A model generated the notes under the pieces. The model saw only the letters and a program-made list of their open reading frames with translations, made no database searches and had not been told where the DNA came from. Shown piece by piece: positions 1 to 11,118 of a stretch of DNA of 64,000 nt (position 1 is its first letter; each line of letters starts with the position of its first letter). The DNA is taken from NCBI GenBank assembly GCA_905221605.1, contig CAJNDS010000232.1:83501-147500 (forward strand), written 5' to 3'. This stretch comes from Symbiodinium natans. Taxonomy: Eukaryota > Sar > Dinophyceae > Suessiales > Symbiodiniaceae. Both the position numbers and the translations under genes were made by a program.

Positions 1-650
1 AACCTAAACCCTAAACCTTAAACCTTCTGTGTGTTTTAGGTATCCCAAAAACGACCTGCCAAGCTGACCATGTCGCAGCTCCAGCCGCGAGGGCTTCGGC
101 TGTTAGGGGGCTGTACAGACAGTTGGGGGGTCTAGGGCATAGGGCTTTTAGATTTTGGGGGTTAGGGTTTTAGGGTTTAGGGTTTAGGGTTTAGGGTTTA
201 GGGTTTAGGACTTTAGGGAGGGGGTTAGGGGGTTTGGGTGCACTTTTGGCTAAGCTAGGGGGAGTTGGGAGTTTAGGGCGCAATGTTGGTGCTTGCCCGC
301 GACAGCGTTCAGTCCAGACTACATGCTGCGCTGTGACCGGAAGAGAACCCAGGCAGACAAGTTACAGTCCGGTTGCACTCACATCCCTGCAGGCTTCAGG
401 ACCCGAATCCCTTCCCCCATGCTTGTGACATCCGAGGCACGCTTCTTGTTCTTCTCCTCCAGCAAGACTTGCCCCTCCTCCGCATCAACCTCATCCAAGT
501 CGGCATGCCCAACCCTAAACCCTGAACCCTGAACCCTAACCCCTAAACCCTAAAGCCCCAGTGCCGGCTTTTCCAGGAGACACCTAACCAGAAACTGACG
601 GGTAACTGTAGCTGTGTACCTTCTTTTGTCATCGGGCGATGTCTCTAGAC

Positions 651-735
651 TATGGTCCCTTTTGGGGTCCTAATTATAAGGCGACCCCTCTTATTTCGGC
701 TACCCCCAAAAGGGAGGGACCATGATTTAGACAAC
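651..735. mobile_element. Small inverted-repeat element (family J-like)
   Basis: The ends are inverted copies: ATGGTCCCTTTTGGGG at the left and its complement, with a small insertion, at the right (CCCCAAAAGGGAGGGACCAT). The core contains TAATTATAAGGCGACCCC. Related cores, with a tail such as GGGGTCTATAxTCGGG, occur near 2034-2100 and 20010-20090. No coding capacity is visible, so this is a MITE-like or fold-back element. Confidence 0.5.
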
Positions 736-1004
736 TGAACATCTCGGATGGCCCTGAAAGCCTCTGAAAAATATTCCGACAAACCCTAAACCCTAAACCC
801 TAAGCCCTAAACCCTAAACCCTGAAGCCTAAACCCCAACTCAAAACCCTAAACTCGTAATCCCAATAAGGGGGAAATGTGAGATGTCCCTTAAGAGCCTA
901 CCGAGTCATCAAAGTTCCCTACATGGCCGTAGTTCCACCTCAGAGCCGCGTTAAGATCCTTCAGAGACCCCAAGGGGTTTAGGGTTTAGCGTTTAGGGTT
1001 TAGG

Positions 1005-1086
1005 ATTCAAGCCCTTGATCTGACTCGCCACCTGGTCGGAGTTGTAGGCGATGTTGCTCTGCGGGATCTTCGCCATGCTGCTGCAC
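1005..1086 (-). CDS. Exon-like island, unidentified protein
   Basis: Read on the minus strand, a GC-rich island between telomere-type arrays gives CSSMAKIPQSNIAYNSDQVA followed by SQIKGLN. The upstream minus-strand sequence ends GGTGCAG, compatible with a splice acceptor. The composition resembles the ATPase exons and not the repeats around it. I do not recognise the protein. No partner exon was found with confidence, so it may be a relic. Confidence 0.35.
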
Positions 1087-1285
1087 CAAAAAACTTAAGC
1101 CCTAAACCCTAAACCCTAAACCCCTAACCCCTCAACCCCTCAACCCCTAATCCCTAAACCCCTAAACTTCTTGTGGCGAGAGCTGCTTCCTGCCATGTCA
1201 TTATGTCATGGCTGTCTGCGGAAAGCAACCCTAAACCCTAAACCCTAAACCCGAAACCCTAAACCCTAAACCCTAAACCCTAAAA

Positions 1286-1396
1286 CCCTAAACTAGTTCA
1301 TGGTTGGGATGCTATTAAAAATCTAACTTTCTATTCCTTACTGAGTCTAAGTACCCTTAAAAATAAAAAAAAAATCCCCGCTATGACAAAGTAAAG
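1286..1396 (-). mobile_element. Introner-like element, family E, inverted
   Basis: Read on the minus strand it begins CTTTACTTTGTCATAG and ends CCCAACCATGAACTAG. These are the ends of the family E elements in ATPase introns 16 and 17 (23249-23362, 23447-23620). The inner motif AAGGGTACTTA is also shared. It shows that family E inserts in either orientation. Confidence 0.6.
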
Positions 1397-1455
1397 CACC
1401 AAATCCAGAAGGCCATTGACATGAGCAGCTGCAATGCGGACATGAGCAACAGGTT
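1394..1455 (+). CDS. Exon-like island, unidentified
   Basis: The plus strand reads KHQIQKAIDMSSCNADMSNR without a stop, between an inverted family E element and a TTTAGGG array. The opposite strand is also open and hydrophobic (LLLMSALQLLMSMAFWIW), so the coding strand is uncertain. It is short and unidentified. Confidence 0.25.
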
Positions 1456-1730
1456 GGTTTAGGGTTTAGGGGTTAGGGTTTAAGGTTTAGGGTTTAGGGT
1501 TTCAGCAGAGACGCAGGGGGGCAACTTTTTGGGGCTTTCAGGGTATTTAGGGTTTAGGGGTGGTGTAGTCGATGCTACCACAACACCCTTTGGTTTAGGG
1601 GGTTTCAGGGCTTAGGCAACGTTTGGGGGTTGAGAGTTTCAGGGTTGAGGGGTTTTAGGGGGTTTCAGGGTTCGTGGTTCAGGGTTTATGCCTACTATAG
1701 GCGCTTAAGCATCAAGGGCTGAAAGGTCTA

Positions 1731-1889
1731 CTTGCAGGTTCAGGGCACATAGTAACCAATTACAAGTGTAGTTATAACCCACTTATCAGCCCCTTAAATA
1801 TAAGCCCCTCAAGTACCCTAAAAGGGTTATCATTGGGTTCTAAGCATAGTTACAATTAATTCGTTACCTATGTACCCTGAACCTCCAAG
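1731..1889. mobile_element. Family D inverted-repeat element
   Basis: The left end CTTGCAGGTTCAGGGCAC and right end GTACCCTGAACCTCCAAG are imperfect inverted copies. The interior shows the family D marks TTATAACCCACTTAT and AGCCCCTTAA. Seven more copies lie in the window (3174, 29586, 36336, 44198, 45706, 50467, 58601). It is non-coding and MITE-sized. Confidence 0.7.
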
Positions 1890-3005
1890 TACTTTGCTTG
1901 AGGGGTTTGAGGTGCTCGCGGGCTCCTTTCTCCCAACCTGGGAGGGAGTCTACCTCAGGCCCTGTATCAAGATAGGAATTTAGGGTTTAGGGTTTAGGGT
2001 TTAGGGTTTAAGGTTTAGGGTTGCGGGTTCAGGGTACCTTATTCGGATACTCATTATAAAGGAAACCTACGATTTGGGGGTCTATACTCGGGGCCCCTAT
2101 TTCGTAAACTCGCATATTTGGGAATGCCACAGGGGGCCATCAACTTCTGCAGTTTAGGGTTGAGGGTTAGGCTTAGATCAACCCTAGCCCAGCTGAAACC
2201 CCAAATCACTCGAACCAAGGTTTTTCTTCAGGGTTTAGGTCCAGGGTTTACGGGAAACACTGAAACCCCCAATCTCTCAAGCCCTAAAACCTAACCCTAA
2301 ACCCTAAACAAACCCTAAACCCTAAGCCCAAATTTCGCAAACCCCCCCCATAGGGAGCCGGAGTTGCCAAGGCCTGAAGCTCGTGTTTGAAGGGTCCAGT
2401 GCCCGTTGGGATACCGTGGCCTCGCAATCTCAAGTAGGGTTTAGGGTTTAGGGTTTAGGGTTTAGGGTTTAGGGTTTAGGGTTTAGGGTTTAGGGTTTAG
2501 GGTTTAGGGTTTAGGGTTTAGGGTGTAGGGTTCAGCACTCCGAGTCGAGCAGTTTTATGGTAAAGCTCTCTCTACGGCTCAGATATAATACCCACCCACC
2601 CAGAGAATCCCATAACATTGAGAAAGCAAAATAAAGCGGCCAAACTTTGAAATAAAAACGGCAAAATTCTGAAACTCAATTAAGGTGTAAATAAATAAAT
2701 AAATAAATATAAATATAAATATAAATATATATATATATATGGTGGAGAGGGTTTAGGGTTTAGGGTTGCAATCTCAGGGCTGCAATCTCAGGGGGGTGGG
2801 GGAGGTAGGGTTTTGGGCCCATTTTTTGGGGTAGGGTTTAGGGCTTTAGGGTTTTTAGGGCTTTTAGGGCTTTTGGGGCTTTTAGGGTTTAGGGCTTAGG
2901 GTTTTTCTCGGCGCTGTCTCTGAGTCTGAGCAACTGAGCGCGATTGCACTGCGAACCAGCATACCAGGGCTTAGGGTTTAGGGCTTAGAACTTTTAAGGC
3001 TTCTC

Positions 3006-3098
3006 GCCCAATATTGCTTAATTAAGGAATACACCTTAAATCATACAGGGATCTTGAATATGATTTAAGGTATATTCCTTGATTAAGCAATATTGGGC
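3006..3098. mobile_element. Near-perfect 40-bp-arm hairpin element
   Basis: The left arm 3006-3045 and right arm 3059-3098 are reverse complements with only 2 mismatches in 40, around a 13-base loop. The arm begins GCCCAATATTGC, so its first eight bases match the GCCCAATA core of the family C terminal repeat. It is a fold-back or MITE-like element, or a strong cruciform or hairpin-RNA source. No ORF is present. Confidence 0.7.
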
Positions 3099-3173
3099 TC
3101 TTTGGCTTCGGGTTTAGGGCTTGGCTCTACACTTGACGACCCTCAGGTCGGAAGCCCTCACAAGCGCAAGCCC

Positions 3174-3359
3174 CACCTGGAGGTTCATGGTACGTAGTAA
3201 CACAATGAGAATACTGGCAATATAACTGTACTTATAGCCCGATAACCCTATTAGCGTACTTAAGGGGCTGAATATGTGGGTTCTAGCTACCCTAAACCCT
3301 AAACCCTAAACTCTAAACCCTAAACCCCCATTTGCTACTAAGTGCCCTGAACCTCCAAG
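3174..3359. mobile_element. Family D element with telomere repeats inside
   Basis: The left end ACCTGGAGGTTCATGGTACG pairs with the right end GTGCCCTGAACCTCCAAG. A CCCTAAA array (about 3290-3330) sits inside the right half. The inner marks TACTTATAGCCC and ACTTAAGGGGCT match other family D copies. Confidence 0.7.
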
Positions 3360-3774
3360 AAAACATCCTCCGAAGCGGACGCTGGTCCCGCCTCCCGCGT
3401 GCTCAAACCAGGTGGTCGTGGAGGGATCGTACCTCCACAGCCGGTTTAGGGTTTAGGGTTTAGGGTTTAGCGTTTAGGGTTCAGGGTTTAGGGTTAGACA
3501 AAGAAGCTCTCATTCCCACCTTCCGCCTCGGTTCCCCTCACCCCCCTCCACTCATCCGTCTCATGCGCAAAAAATGGCCCGCCCCTCTGATGCTCTCTGC
3601 TAGCTACTTTGGAAAGTCCAGATCAGACCATGACAAAAGCGCGCACCACCCTGAAAACCCGTCGCTTACGTCCTAGCTCAGCCATGGAACCTAACCTCAA
3701 ACCCTCGAGCTTCAAGCGCCCAGCCCCATGTCCCAAAAGCCCCCAAAGCCTCTCCACACAATCTAAGAGGAGAC

Positions 3775-3867
3775 CCTAAACCCTAAACCCTATAACCCTA
3801 TAACCCTATAACCCTATAACCCTATAACCCTATAACCCTATAACCCTATAACCCTATAACCCTATGT
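3775..3867 (+). repeat. Homogenised variant array (CCCTATAA)n
   Basis: After two ordinary CCCTAAA units the sequence switches to about ten perfect copies of CCCTATAA. It is an 8-bp variant of the telomere repeat, homogenised within one array. A related CCTATAAA array occurs at about 60325-60390. Confidence 0.9.
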
Positions 3868-4116
3868 GGCATGGACCTTTATGTATTATTTGACGTTCTC
3901 TCTTGTTTTGTATTTAAAAACCTATAAACAAACTAAATCCAAGAAACCTGAAGCACAAATTCACCAATTTCGTTCTCTTAGGGTTTAGGGTTTACGATTT
4001 ATAATTTACTCTTTTTTGATGTGAACGTACAGACGCAGTCAGATGTTGGCAACGAATACTAGCTATCACTTCTGCTCTTGCGTGGGGGATGATCCAAGCG
4101 GTCTCTCGGGTCGGGC

Positions 4117-5278
4117 TGCGCACCGTTGTGCGCACATTGAAGTGTCCTGTCAGCTGTCGTGCCCAATTGTTGCTTGGTGTGGATCGGCAAAGATCACTGC
4201 TACTGAAAGAGGCATCTTCTCATGAAGATGCCCTAACTCTTTCAAGACATCTACATTATCATTCAACGCGTACAGACGTCGGTTCGACAACCTGTAAAAC
4301 TTCGTACTCTTCTTCACAAACTGAAGTGGACGCGAGTCCTGCAGTGCCCTGAACCGTCTCGTGCAGAAAACACCCCCGCAGAAAATCACTGCCTTTACCG
4401 CAAGCATTGGAATCATACAACCGCACAATCCGCTACAGTCCACCTCCGCCACGGACGCACCCATGACCGCAGAAGCCACTGCCCCGCCGATAAGGAGCCG
4501 ACCAAAAAAAAGCAACGACGGCACCCATTGCAAAAGACCTGCGAAAACGTCTCGCGTAATCAGTGACCATCATACAACAATCGGTGAACAATCTTAAGAC
4601 ACTATTTTTGCGGGCAACCAATAGCAACTGGTCGACCAAGCCGATGCCTGAAGACGGCACGGCTGCGGCGCCTCGGAGCTTGTCTTCCTGACTCGGGAAA
4701 CTGCTGCGGCCGACGCCAAGTCTCGCCAGCTGTCGTGCACAATTGTTGCTTGGTGTGCGTCGGCAAAGATCACTGCTACTGAAAGAGGCTTCTTCTCATG
4801 AAGATGCCCTAACTCTTTCAAGACATCTACATTATCATTCAACGCGTACAGACGTCGGTTCGACAATCTGTCGAACTTCGTACTCTTCTTCACAAACTGA
4901 AGTGGACGCGAGTCCTGCAGTGCCCTGAACCGTCTCGTGCAGAAAACACTCCCACAGAAAATCACCTTGAGACACATGCCTTTACCGCAAGCATTGGAAT
5001 CATGCAGCCGCACAACCCGCTACAGTCCACCTCCGCCACGGACACTCCCATGACCGCAGAAGCCACTGCCCCGCCGAGAAGGAGCCAACAAAAAAAAGCA
5101 ACGACAGCACCCATTGCAAAAGACCCGCGAAAACTTCTCGGATAATCAGTGACCATCATACAACAATCGGTGAACAATCTTAAGACACTAACTTTGCGGA
5201 CAACAAATAGCAACTCGTTGACCAAGCCGATGCCTGAAAACGGCACGGCTCCAGCGCCTCGAAGCTTGTCTTCCTCAC
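4117..5278 (-). CDS. Tandem duplicate of a coding-like unit, unidentified
   Basis: Two copies of a ~550-bp unit (about 4150-4695 and 4724-5280; offset 576-586 bp) lie head to tail. On the minus strand both encode FRALQDSRPLQFVKKSTKF, then (Y/D)RLSNRRLYALND and PLSVAVIFAD. The pattern of a basic stretch, LxNRRLYAL, then a beta-rich PLSVxVxxAD segment recalls an expanded protist family with LDNRRL motifs; I infer this from memory of the motif and rate it weak. Upstream of it both copies encode GGAVASAVMGxSVAEVDC and GLCGCMIPMLAVKA, hydrophobic and perhaps a membrane or signal segment. Copy 1 is open from 4533 to 4150. Copy 2 has a 15-base insertion near 4964-4978, and its reading splits into two frames (5246-4962 and 5013-4594). 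At least one copy is therefore broken, or an intron is present. Confidence 0.45.
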
Positions 5279-5280
5279 TG

Positions 5281-7235
5281 TGTGTTTTTGAGATTTAAAG
5301 GAGAACAAGAGAAGAGAAGGGAGAGAGAAAGGAGAGAGGAGAGATCAACAGGAATGCAACTCTAAATGGAAGAGCAATGAAAAGAATGGAAGAGAAATGA
5401 GGACAGGCGAAATGCAAAAATCAGGCAAAGAGAAGATGGTGCTCGTTTTCATCTTTCCTCTGGTTCTTATTTTTCTCTTCTCTTGTTCATTTCCGTTAGA
5501 AAAAACAAAAGGAATAACAATGAACATGTAAGCAAACCCAGCTGATGCTCATGATTTTTTCCTTTCTCCCTCTCTCTCTCTCTCCATATATGGGCGATGG
5601 AACGGGTGTCCTTGTTGGGCCGTTTCCTGCATCTTCAAGTGAGGAACCTAAGTGTTTTCTTTTGTTCGTTTGAAGACACAGAAAGCGATTAAAAGGGACG
5701 TCCATTTTGGATTGGCAGCCAACCCAGCTGATGCTCATGATTTTTTTTTTCTCTCTCTCTCTCTCTCTCTATATATGGGCGATGGAATGGGTGTCCTTTT
5801 TGATCGTTTTCTGCATCTTCAAGCGAGGAAAAGGGACACCCCACAAGAAAGCACTTAGGGTGTCCCTTTTGCTCGTTTGAAGACACAGAAAGCGATTAAA
5901 AGGGACGCCCGTTTTGGATTGGCAGCCAACCCAGCTGATGCTCATGATTTCTCTCTCTCTCTCTCTCCCTATATATGGGCGATGGAACAGGTGTCCTTTA
6001 AGATCGTGTTCTGCATCTTCAAGCGAAGAAAAGGGCACCACAAGAAAACACTTAGGGTGTCCCTTTTGCTCGTTTGAAGACACAGCAAGCGATTAAAAGG
6101 GGCGCCCATTTTGGATTGGCAGCAAACCCAGCTGATGCTCATGATTTATCTCTCTCCCCATACATGGGCGATGGAACGGGTGTCCTTTTTGGATCGTTTT
6201 CTGCATCTTCAAGCGAAGAAAAGTGACACCACAAGAAAACACTTAGTAAGGGTGCCCCTTTTGCTCGTTTCAAGACACAGAAAGCGATTAAAAGGGACGC
6301 CCATTTTGGATCGGCAGCAAACCCAGCTGATGCTCATGATTTATCTCTGTCTATATATGGGCGATGGAACGGGTGTCCTTCCTGATCGTTTTCTGCATCT
6401 TCAAGGGAGAAAGAAGGGCACCGCCCAAGAAGGAAAAGTAACATCAGATATAGGGAGGGAAATTGAAGAGCTCCTCTCTTTACTTAGTCATTCCCTTTCC
6501 TCTCTTCTTATCTGTTGTTTTCTTCGCTTCAAAAAGCAAAATACGGGAAAAGAGATTTCCTGAAGAGGAGGGAGGGCACCTATTGAAGAGCTCCTGTCTT
6601 TACTTAGTCATTCCCTTTCCTCTCTTATCCGTTGTTTTATTCGCTTCAAAAAGCAAAATAAGCGAAAAGAGATTTCCTGAAGAGGAGGGAGGGCACCTAT
6701 CTGTAAAGAGCAATCGTTTAGAGGGGAACAGGAGAAGAGGAGCGAGAGAGAAGGACAGAGGAGAGATACAGGGAATCCAATTTCAATAGAACAGCAAAGA
6801 AAAGAATAGAAGAGAGATGAATAGAGAAGAGGGAGAGACAAAACAAGGCGCAGAGAAGATGGCACTCTTCTTTATCTATCCTCCCTCCCTTATCTCTCCC
6901 TTCCCTCTTTCTTTTCCAGATAAGAACAACTAAAGAGGAATAATTATGAAAAGGAGAAGAGTAAGGAAAGGAGCAGAAGAGATAGGCCGAGAAGAGGGAT
7001 ATGATGAAGTACGGCAAGGTCCACGCGCAACCTCTGCTTACCCTGCCACTGTTTTATCCTGCAAGTTCCTTTCTTGTTGTTCATCAGTCAAAAAGTAACA
7101 GAAAGAGAGAAGGGAAAGGGAAGTGAGAGAGGAGAGAGAACAAGGATGCCATTTTTCTGGAAGGGTGCTGGAAAGAAGAGAAGAGACAGGAAGCAAGGAG
7201 ACGGAGTGACAAAATAAAGCGCAAAGCTCTATATA
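5281..7235. repeat. Segmental duplication, copy 1
   Basis: This block recurs as 8672-11118 with near identity. It starts with a GA-rich stretch, contains five units of the ~190-bp CT/hairpin repeat (about 5530-6430), then two copies of a ~110-bp motif with TTGAAGAGCTCCT, and a GA-rich tail. The apparent ORFs on both strands are low-complexity (poly SL, RE or KR) products of CT/GA tracts, and I do not accept them as genes. Confidence 0.85.
5530..6430. repeat. ~190-bp hairpin/CT tandem array, five units
   Basis: Each unit has GGGCGATGGAA, TTTCTGCATCTTCAAGCG, a hairpin, GACACAGxAAGCGATTAAAA, CAACCCAGCTGATGCTCATG and then a (CT)n tract of variable length. The hairpin is exemplified at 5829-5870, where AAAAGGGACACC and GGTGTCCCTTTT form a perfect 12-bp stem around ~18 bases. 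The duplicated block has seven units with longer CT tracts. Confidence 0.85.
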
Positions 7236-7269
7236 TATCATCTCTCCCTTGTCTCTCCCTATTCCCTTT

Positions 7270-7395
7270 TGATGGGACGCCCCAGAACTAAAATATTTAA
7301 ATCCAGGTATTTGAATAATTAAATTCTTTAAATTATTTAAATGGTTGGGTTTCCAGAGGAACCAATGGGTTTGAATAATTAGATTATTTAGATTA
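7270..7395. repeat. AT-rich palindromic insert
   Basis: The sequence GGGACGCCCCAGAAC is followed by TTTAAATC, AATAATTAAATTC and AATTATTTAAAT motifs and ends TTTTGGCGCCTCC. The block interrupts the duplicated segment at the point where copy 1 and copy 2 diverge. It resembles the AT-rich palindromes at 11.7-12.5 kb. Confidence 0.45.
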
Positions 7396-7423
7396 TTTTG
7401 GCGCCTCCTGTGAGCCAAGTCTG

Positions 7424-7725
7424 TGATGAAGTATGTCCCTTCTCCCCGCGGGCCAAATTTGTGATGAAGTATGTCCCCTCTCCCCGTGGGCCAAATTTGT
7501 GATGAAGCATGTCCCCTCTCCCCGTAGGCCAGGTTTGTGATCCAGCCTCCCACCAGCGTGATGAAGTAGGTTCCCTCTCTTTGTGGCTGAAGTATGTCCC
7601 CTCGCCCCGTGGGCCATGTTTGTGATCCAGCCCCCCAGCAGCGTGATGAAGTATATCCCCTCTCCCTGTGGGCCAAGTCTGTGATGAAGTATGTCCCTTC
7701 TCCCCATGATGAAGTATATTTGGAA
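7424..7725. repeat. ~37-bp minisatellite
   Basis: There are seven to eight imperfect copies of a unit with GTGATGAAGTATGTCCCCTC, then TCCCCGTGGGCCAAATTT. All frames stay open because the unit lacks stops, which yields spurious ORFs rich in GERGHTSSQTWP-like peptides. It is absent from the second segmental copy. Confidence 0.9.
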
Positions 7726-7854
7726 GCTGAGAGTCGTGTTTTGGTGTGGTAGATTGTGGTAGATAGAAAGGAAAGGGCATGAGAAAGTAGCGAGAGGAGC
7801 TCTTCAATTCCCTTCCTGCTTTATTGCAACACATGCCCCTCTTGTTCTTCCTTT

Positions 7855-8465
7855 CTTGTGTTTTTTGTCATTTAGAGGGGAACAGGAGAAGAGGAGCGAG
7901 AGAGAAGGAGAGGGGAGAGATAACAGGAATCCAATTTCAATGGAATAGCAAAGAAAAGAATAGAAGAGAGATGAATAGAGAAGAGGGAGAGACAAAACGA
8001 GGCGCTGAGAAGATGGCACTCTTCTTTATCTATCCTCCCTCCCTTATCTCTCCCTTCCCTCTTTCTTTTCGAAATAAGAACAACTAAAGAGGAAGAATTT
8101 ATGAAAAGGAGAAGAGTAAGGAAAAGAGCAGAAGAGATAGGCCGAGAAGAGGGACATGATGAAGTACGGCAAGGTCCAAGCGCAAGGAGTCACCCTCTGC
8201 TTTACCTTCCACTGCTTTATCATACCTGTCTTGTGCTTTGTCAGTTAAACGGAAACAGAAGGAGAGAAGGGAAAGGGAAGTGAGAGAGGAGAGACAACAA
8301 GGAGGCCATTTTAATTTTCTGGAAGGGTACTGAACAGAAGAGAGGAGACAAGAAACAAGGAGACGGAGGAACACAACAAGGCGCAAAGAAGATGGCACTC
8401 TTCTTTGTCTATCATCTCTCCCTTCCTTGTTCCCTTTTCCCTCTATTCTTAAAAAGGACAAGACC
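7855..8465. repeat. Third, partial copy of the GA-rich duplicated segment
   Basis: It matches 6715-7160 and 10605-11050 (TTTAGAGGGGAACAGGAGAA, CAATTTCAATxGAATAGC, AAGATGGCACTCTTCTTTAT) with moderate divergence. It lies between the two large copies, so the whole 5.3-11.1 kb region grew by repeated unequal exchange. Confidence 0.75.
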
Positions 8466-8671
8466 TCTTCGCAGATAGGTGCCCTCTCTCCTCTTCAGGA
8501 AGCCCCCTTGCCCTTATTTTGCTTGCTTTCTGAAACGACAAGGAAAACAACACATAGAAAGAGAGGAAATGGAATGAACCAATAGGCAGTGGAGCTCTTC
8601 AATTTCTTTCCCTATCTCTTTTCTTCTTTTTTCATTCTTCATTCAACAAGGAAAAGAAGCTTCCTTTTGTG

Positions 8672-9343
8672 TGTTTTTGAGATTTAAAGGAGAACAAGAG
8701 AAGAGAAGGGAGAGAGAAAGGAGAGAGGAGAGATCAACAGGAATGCAACTCTAAATGGAAGAGCAATGAAAAGAATGGAAGAGAAATGAGGACAGGCGAA
8801 ATGCAAAAATCAGGCAAAGAGAAGATGGTGCTCGTTTTCATCTTTCCTCTGGTTCTTATTTTTCTCTTCTCTTGTTCATTTCCGTTAGAAAAAACAAAAG
8901 GAATAACAATGAACATGTAAGCAAACCCAGCTGATGCTCATGATTTTTTCCTTTCTCCCTCTCTCTCTCTCTCCATATATGGGCGATGGAACGGGTGTCC
9001 TTGTTGGGCCGTTTCCTGCATCTTCAAGTGAGGAACCTAAGTGTTTTCTTTTGTTCGTTTGAAGACACAGAAAGCGATTAAAAGGGACGTCCATTTTGGA
9101 TTGGCAGCCAACCCAGCTGATGCTCATGATTTTTTTCTCTCTCTCTCTCTCTATATATATCTATATATATGGGCGATGGAATGGGTGTCCTTTTTGATCG
9201 TTTTCTGCATCTTCAAGCGAGGAAAAGGGACACCCCACAAGAAAGCACTTAGGGTGTCCCTTTTGCTCGTTTGAAGACACAGAAAGCGATTAAAAGGGAC
9301 GTCCATTTTGGATTGGCAGCCAACCCAGCTGATGCTCATGATT

Positions 9344-9400
<57 letters not shown>

Positions 9401-9573
9401 GGGCGATGGAATGGGTGTCCTTTTTTGATCGTTTTCTGCATCTTCAAGCGAGGAAAAGGGACACCCCACAAGAAAGCACTTAGGGTGTCCCTTTTGCTCG
9501 TTTGAAGACACAGAAAGCGATTAAAAGGGACGTCCATTTTGGATTGGCAGCCAACCCAGCTGATGCTCATGAT

Positions 9574-9620
<47 letters not shown>

Positions 9621-9789
9621 GGGCGATGGAATGGGTGTCCTTTTTGATCGTTTTCTGCATCTTCAAGCGAGGAAAAGGGACACCCCACAAGAAAGCACTT
9701 AGGGTGTCCCTTTTGCTCGTTTGAAGACACAGAAAGCGATTAAAAGGGACGCCATTTTGGATTGGCAGCCAACCCAGCTGATGCTCATG

Positions 9790-9837
<48 letters not shown>

Positions 9838-11118
9838 CTCTCTCCTCTCTCTCTCCCTATATATGGGCGATGGAACAGGTGTCCTTTTAGATCGTTTTCT
9901 GCATCTTCAAGCGAAGAAAAGGGACACCACAAGAAAACACTTAGGGTGTCCCTTTTGCTCGTTTGAAGACACAGCAAGCGATTAAAAGGGACGCCCATTT
10001 TGGATTGGCAGCAAACCCAGCTGATGCTCATGATTTATCTCTCTCCCCATATATGGGCGATGGAACGGGTGTCCTTTTTGGATCGTTTTCTGCATCTTCA
10101 AGCGAAGAAAAGGGACACCACAAGAAAACACTTAGTAAGGGTGCCCCTTTTGCTCGTTTCAAGACACAGAAAGCGATTAAAAGGGACGCCCATTTTGGAT
10201 CGGCAGCAAACCCAGCTGATGCTCATGATTTATCTCTGTCTATATATGGGCGATGGAACGGGTGTCCTTCCTGATCGTTTTCTGCATCTTCAAGGGAGAA
10301 AGAAGGGCACCGCCCAAGAAGGAAAAGTAACATCAGATATAGGGAGGGAAATTGAAGAGCTCCTCTCTTTACTTAGTCATTCCCTTTCCTCTCTTCTTAT
10401 CTGTTGTTTTCTTCGCTTCAAAAAGCAAAATAAGGGAAAAGAGATTTCCTGAAGAGGAGGGAGGGCACCTATTGAAGAGCTCCTGTCTTTACTTAGTCAT
10501 TCCCTTTCCTCTCTTATCCGTTGTTTTATTCGCTTCAAAAAGCAAAATAAGCGAAAAGAGATTTCCTGAAGAGGAGGGAGGGCACCTATCTGTAAAGAGC
10601 AATCGTTTAGAGGGGAACAGGAGAAGAGGAGCGAGAGAGAAGGACAGAGGAGAGATACAGGGAATCCAATTTCAATAGAACAGCAAAGAAAAGAATAGAA
10701 GAGAGATGAATAGAGAAGAGGGAGAGACAAAACAAGGCGCAGAGAAGATGGCACTCTTCTTTATCTATCCTCCCTCCCTTATCTCTCCCTTCCCTCTTTC
10801 TTTTCCAGATAAGAACAACTAAAGAGGAATAATTATGAAAAGGAGAAGAGTAAGGAAAAGAGCAGAAGAGATGGGCCGAGAAGAGGGATATGATGAAGTA
10901 CGGCAAGGTCCACGCGCAACGTCTGCTTACCCTGCCACTGTTTTATCCTGCAAGTTTCTTTCTTGTTGTTCATCAGTCAAAAAGTAACAGAAAGAGAGAA
11001 GGGAAAGGGAAGTGAGAGAGGCGAGAGAACAAGGATGCCATTTTTCTGGAAGGGTACTAGAAAGAAGAGAAGAGACAGGAAGCAAGGAGACGGGGTGACA
11101 AAATAAAGCGCAAAGCTC
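8672..11118. repeat. Segmental duplication, copy 2
   Basis: Near-identical to 5281-7235 but with seven hairpin/CT units instead of five. CT tracts reach about 45 bases (9351-9398, 9574-9618, 9793-9850). It ends where copy 1 has TATATATATCATCTC and this copy has TCATCATTGTCATC. No convincing genes. Confidence 0.85.

Larger units (their letters stand above)
1..3778. repeat. Telomere-type repeat block, both orientations
   Basis: The block holds short degenerate arrays of CCCTAAA (about 1-30, 779-845, 1227-1293, 2285-2325, 3290-3330) and TTTAGGG (about 160-212, 1455-1502, 1979-2027, 2433-2530, 3442-3495). They are separated by 50-400 bp of unrelated sequence. Because orientation alternates, this is not a simple chromosome end, although a subtelomeric location is possible. 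Between the arrays I see only the inverted-repeat elements and two exon-like islands listed separately. The short ORFs at 234-532 look random. Confidence 0.85.

Noticed and set aside
1-240. True chromosome end
   Set aside because: The opening repeats are few and degenerate, and TTTAGGG in the opposite orientation follows within 170 bases; similar arrays continue through the window.
7424-7725. CRISPR-like regular repeat
   Set aside because: Units are contiguous with no unique spacers, and the genome is eukaryotic.
5281-11118. Many ORFs of 60-212 codons on both strands
   Set aside because: They are translations of CT/GA microsatellites and a stop-poor minisatellite, repeated identically in each unit, with low-complexity products.
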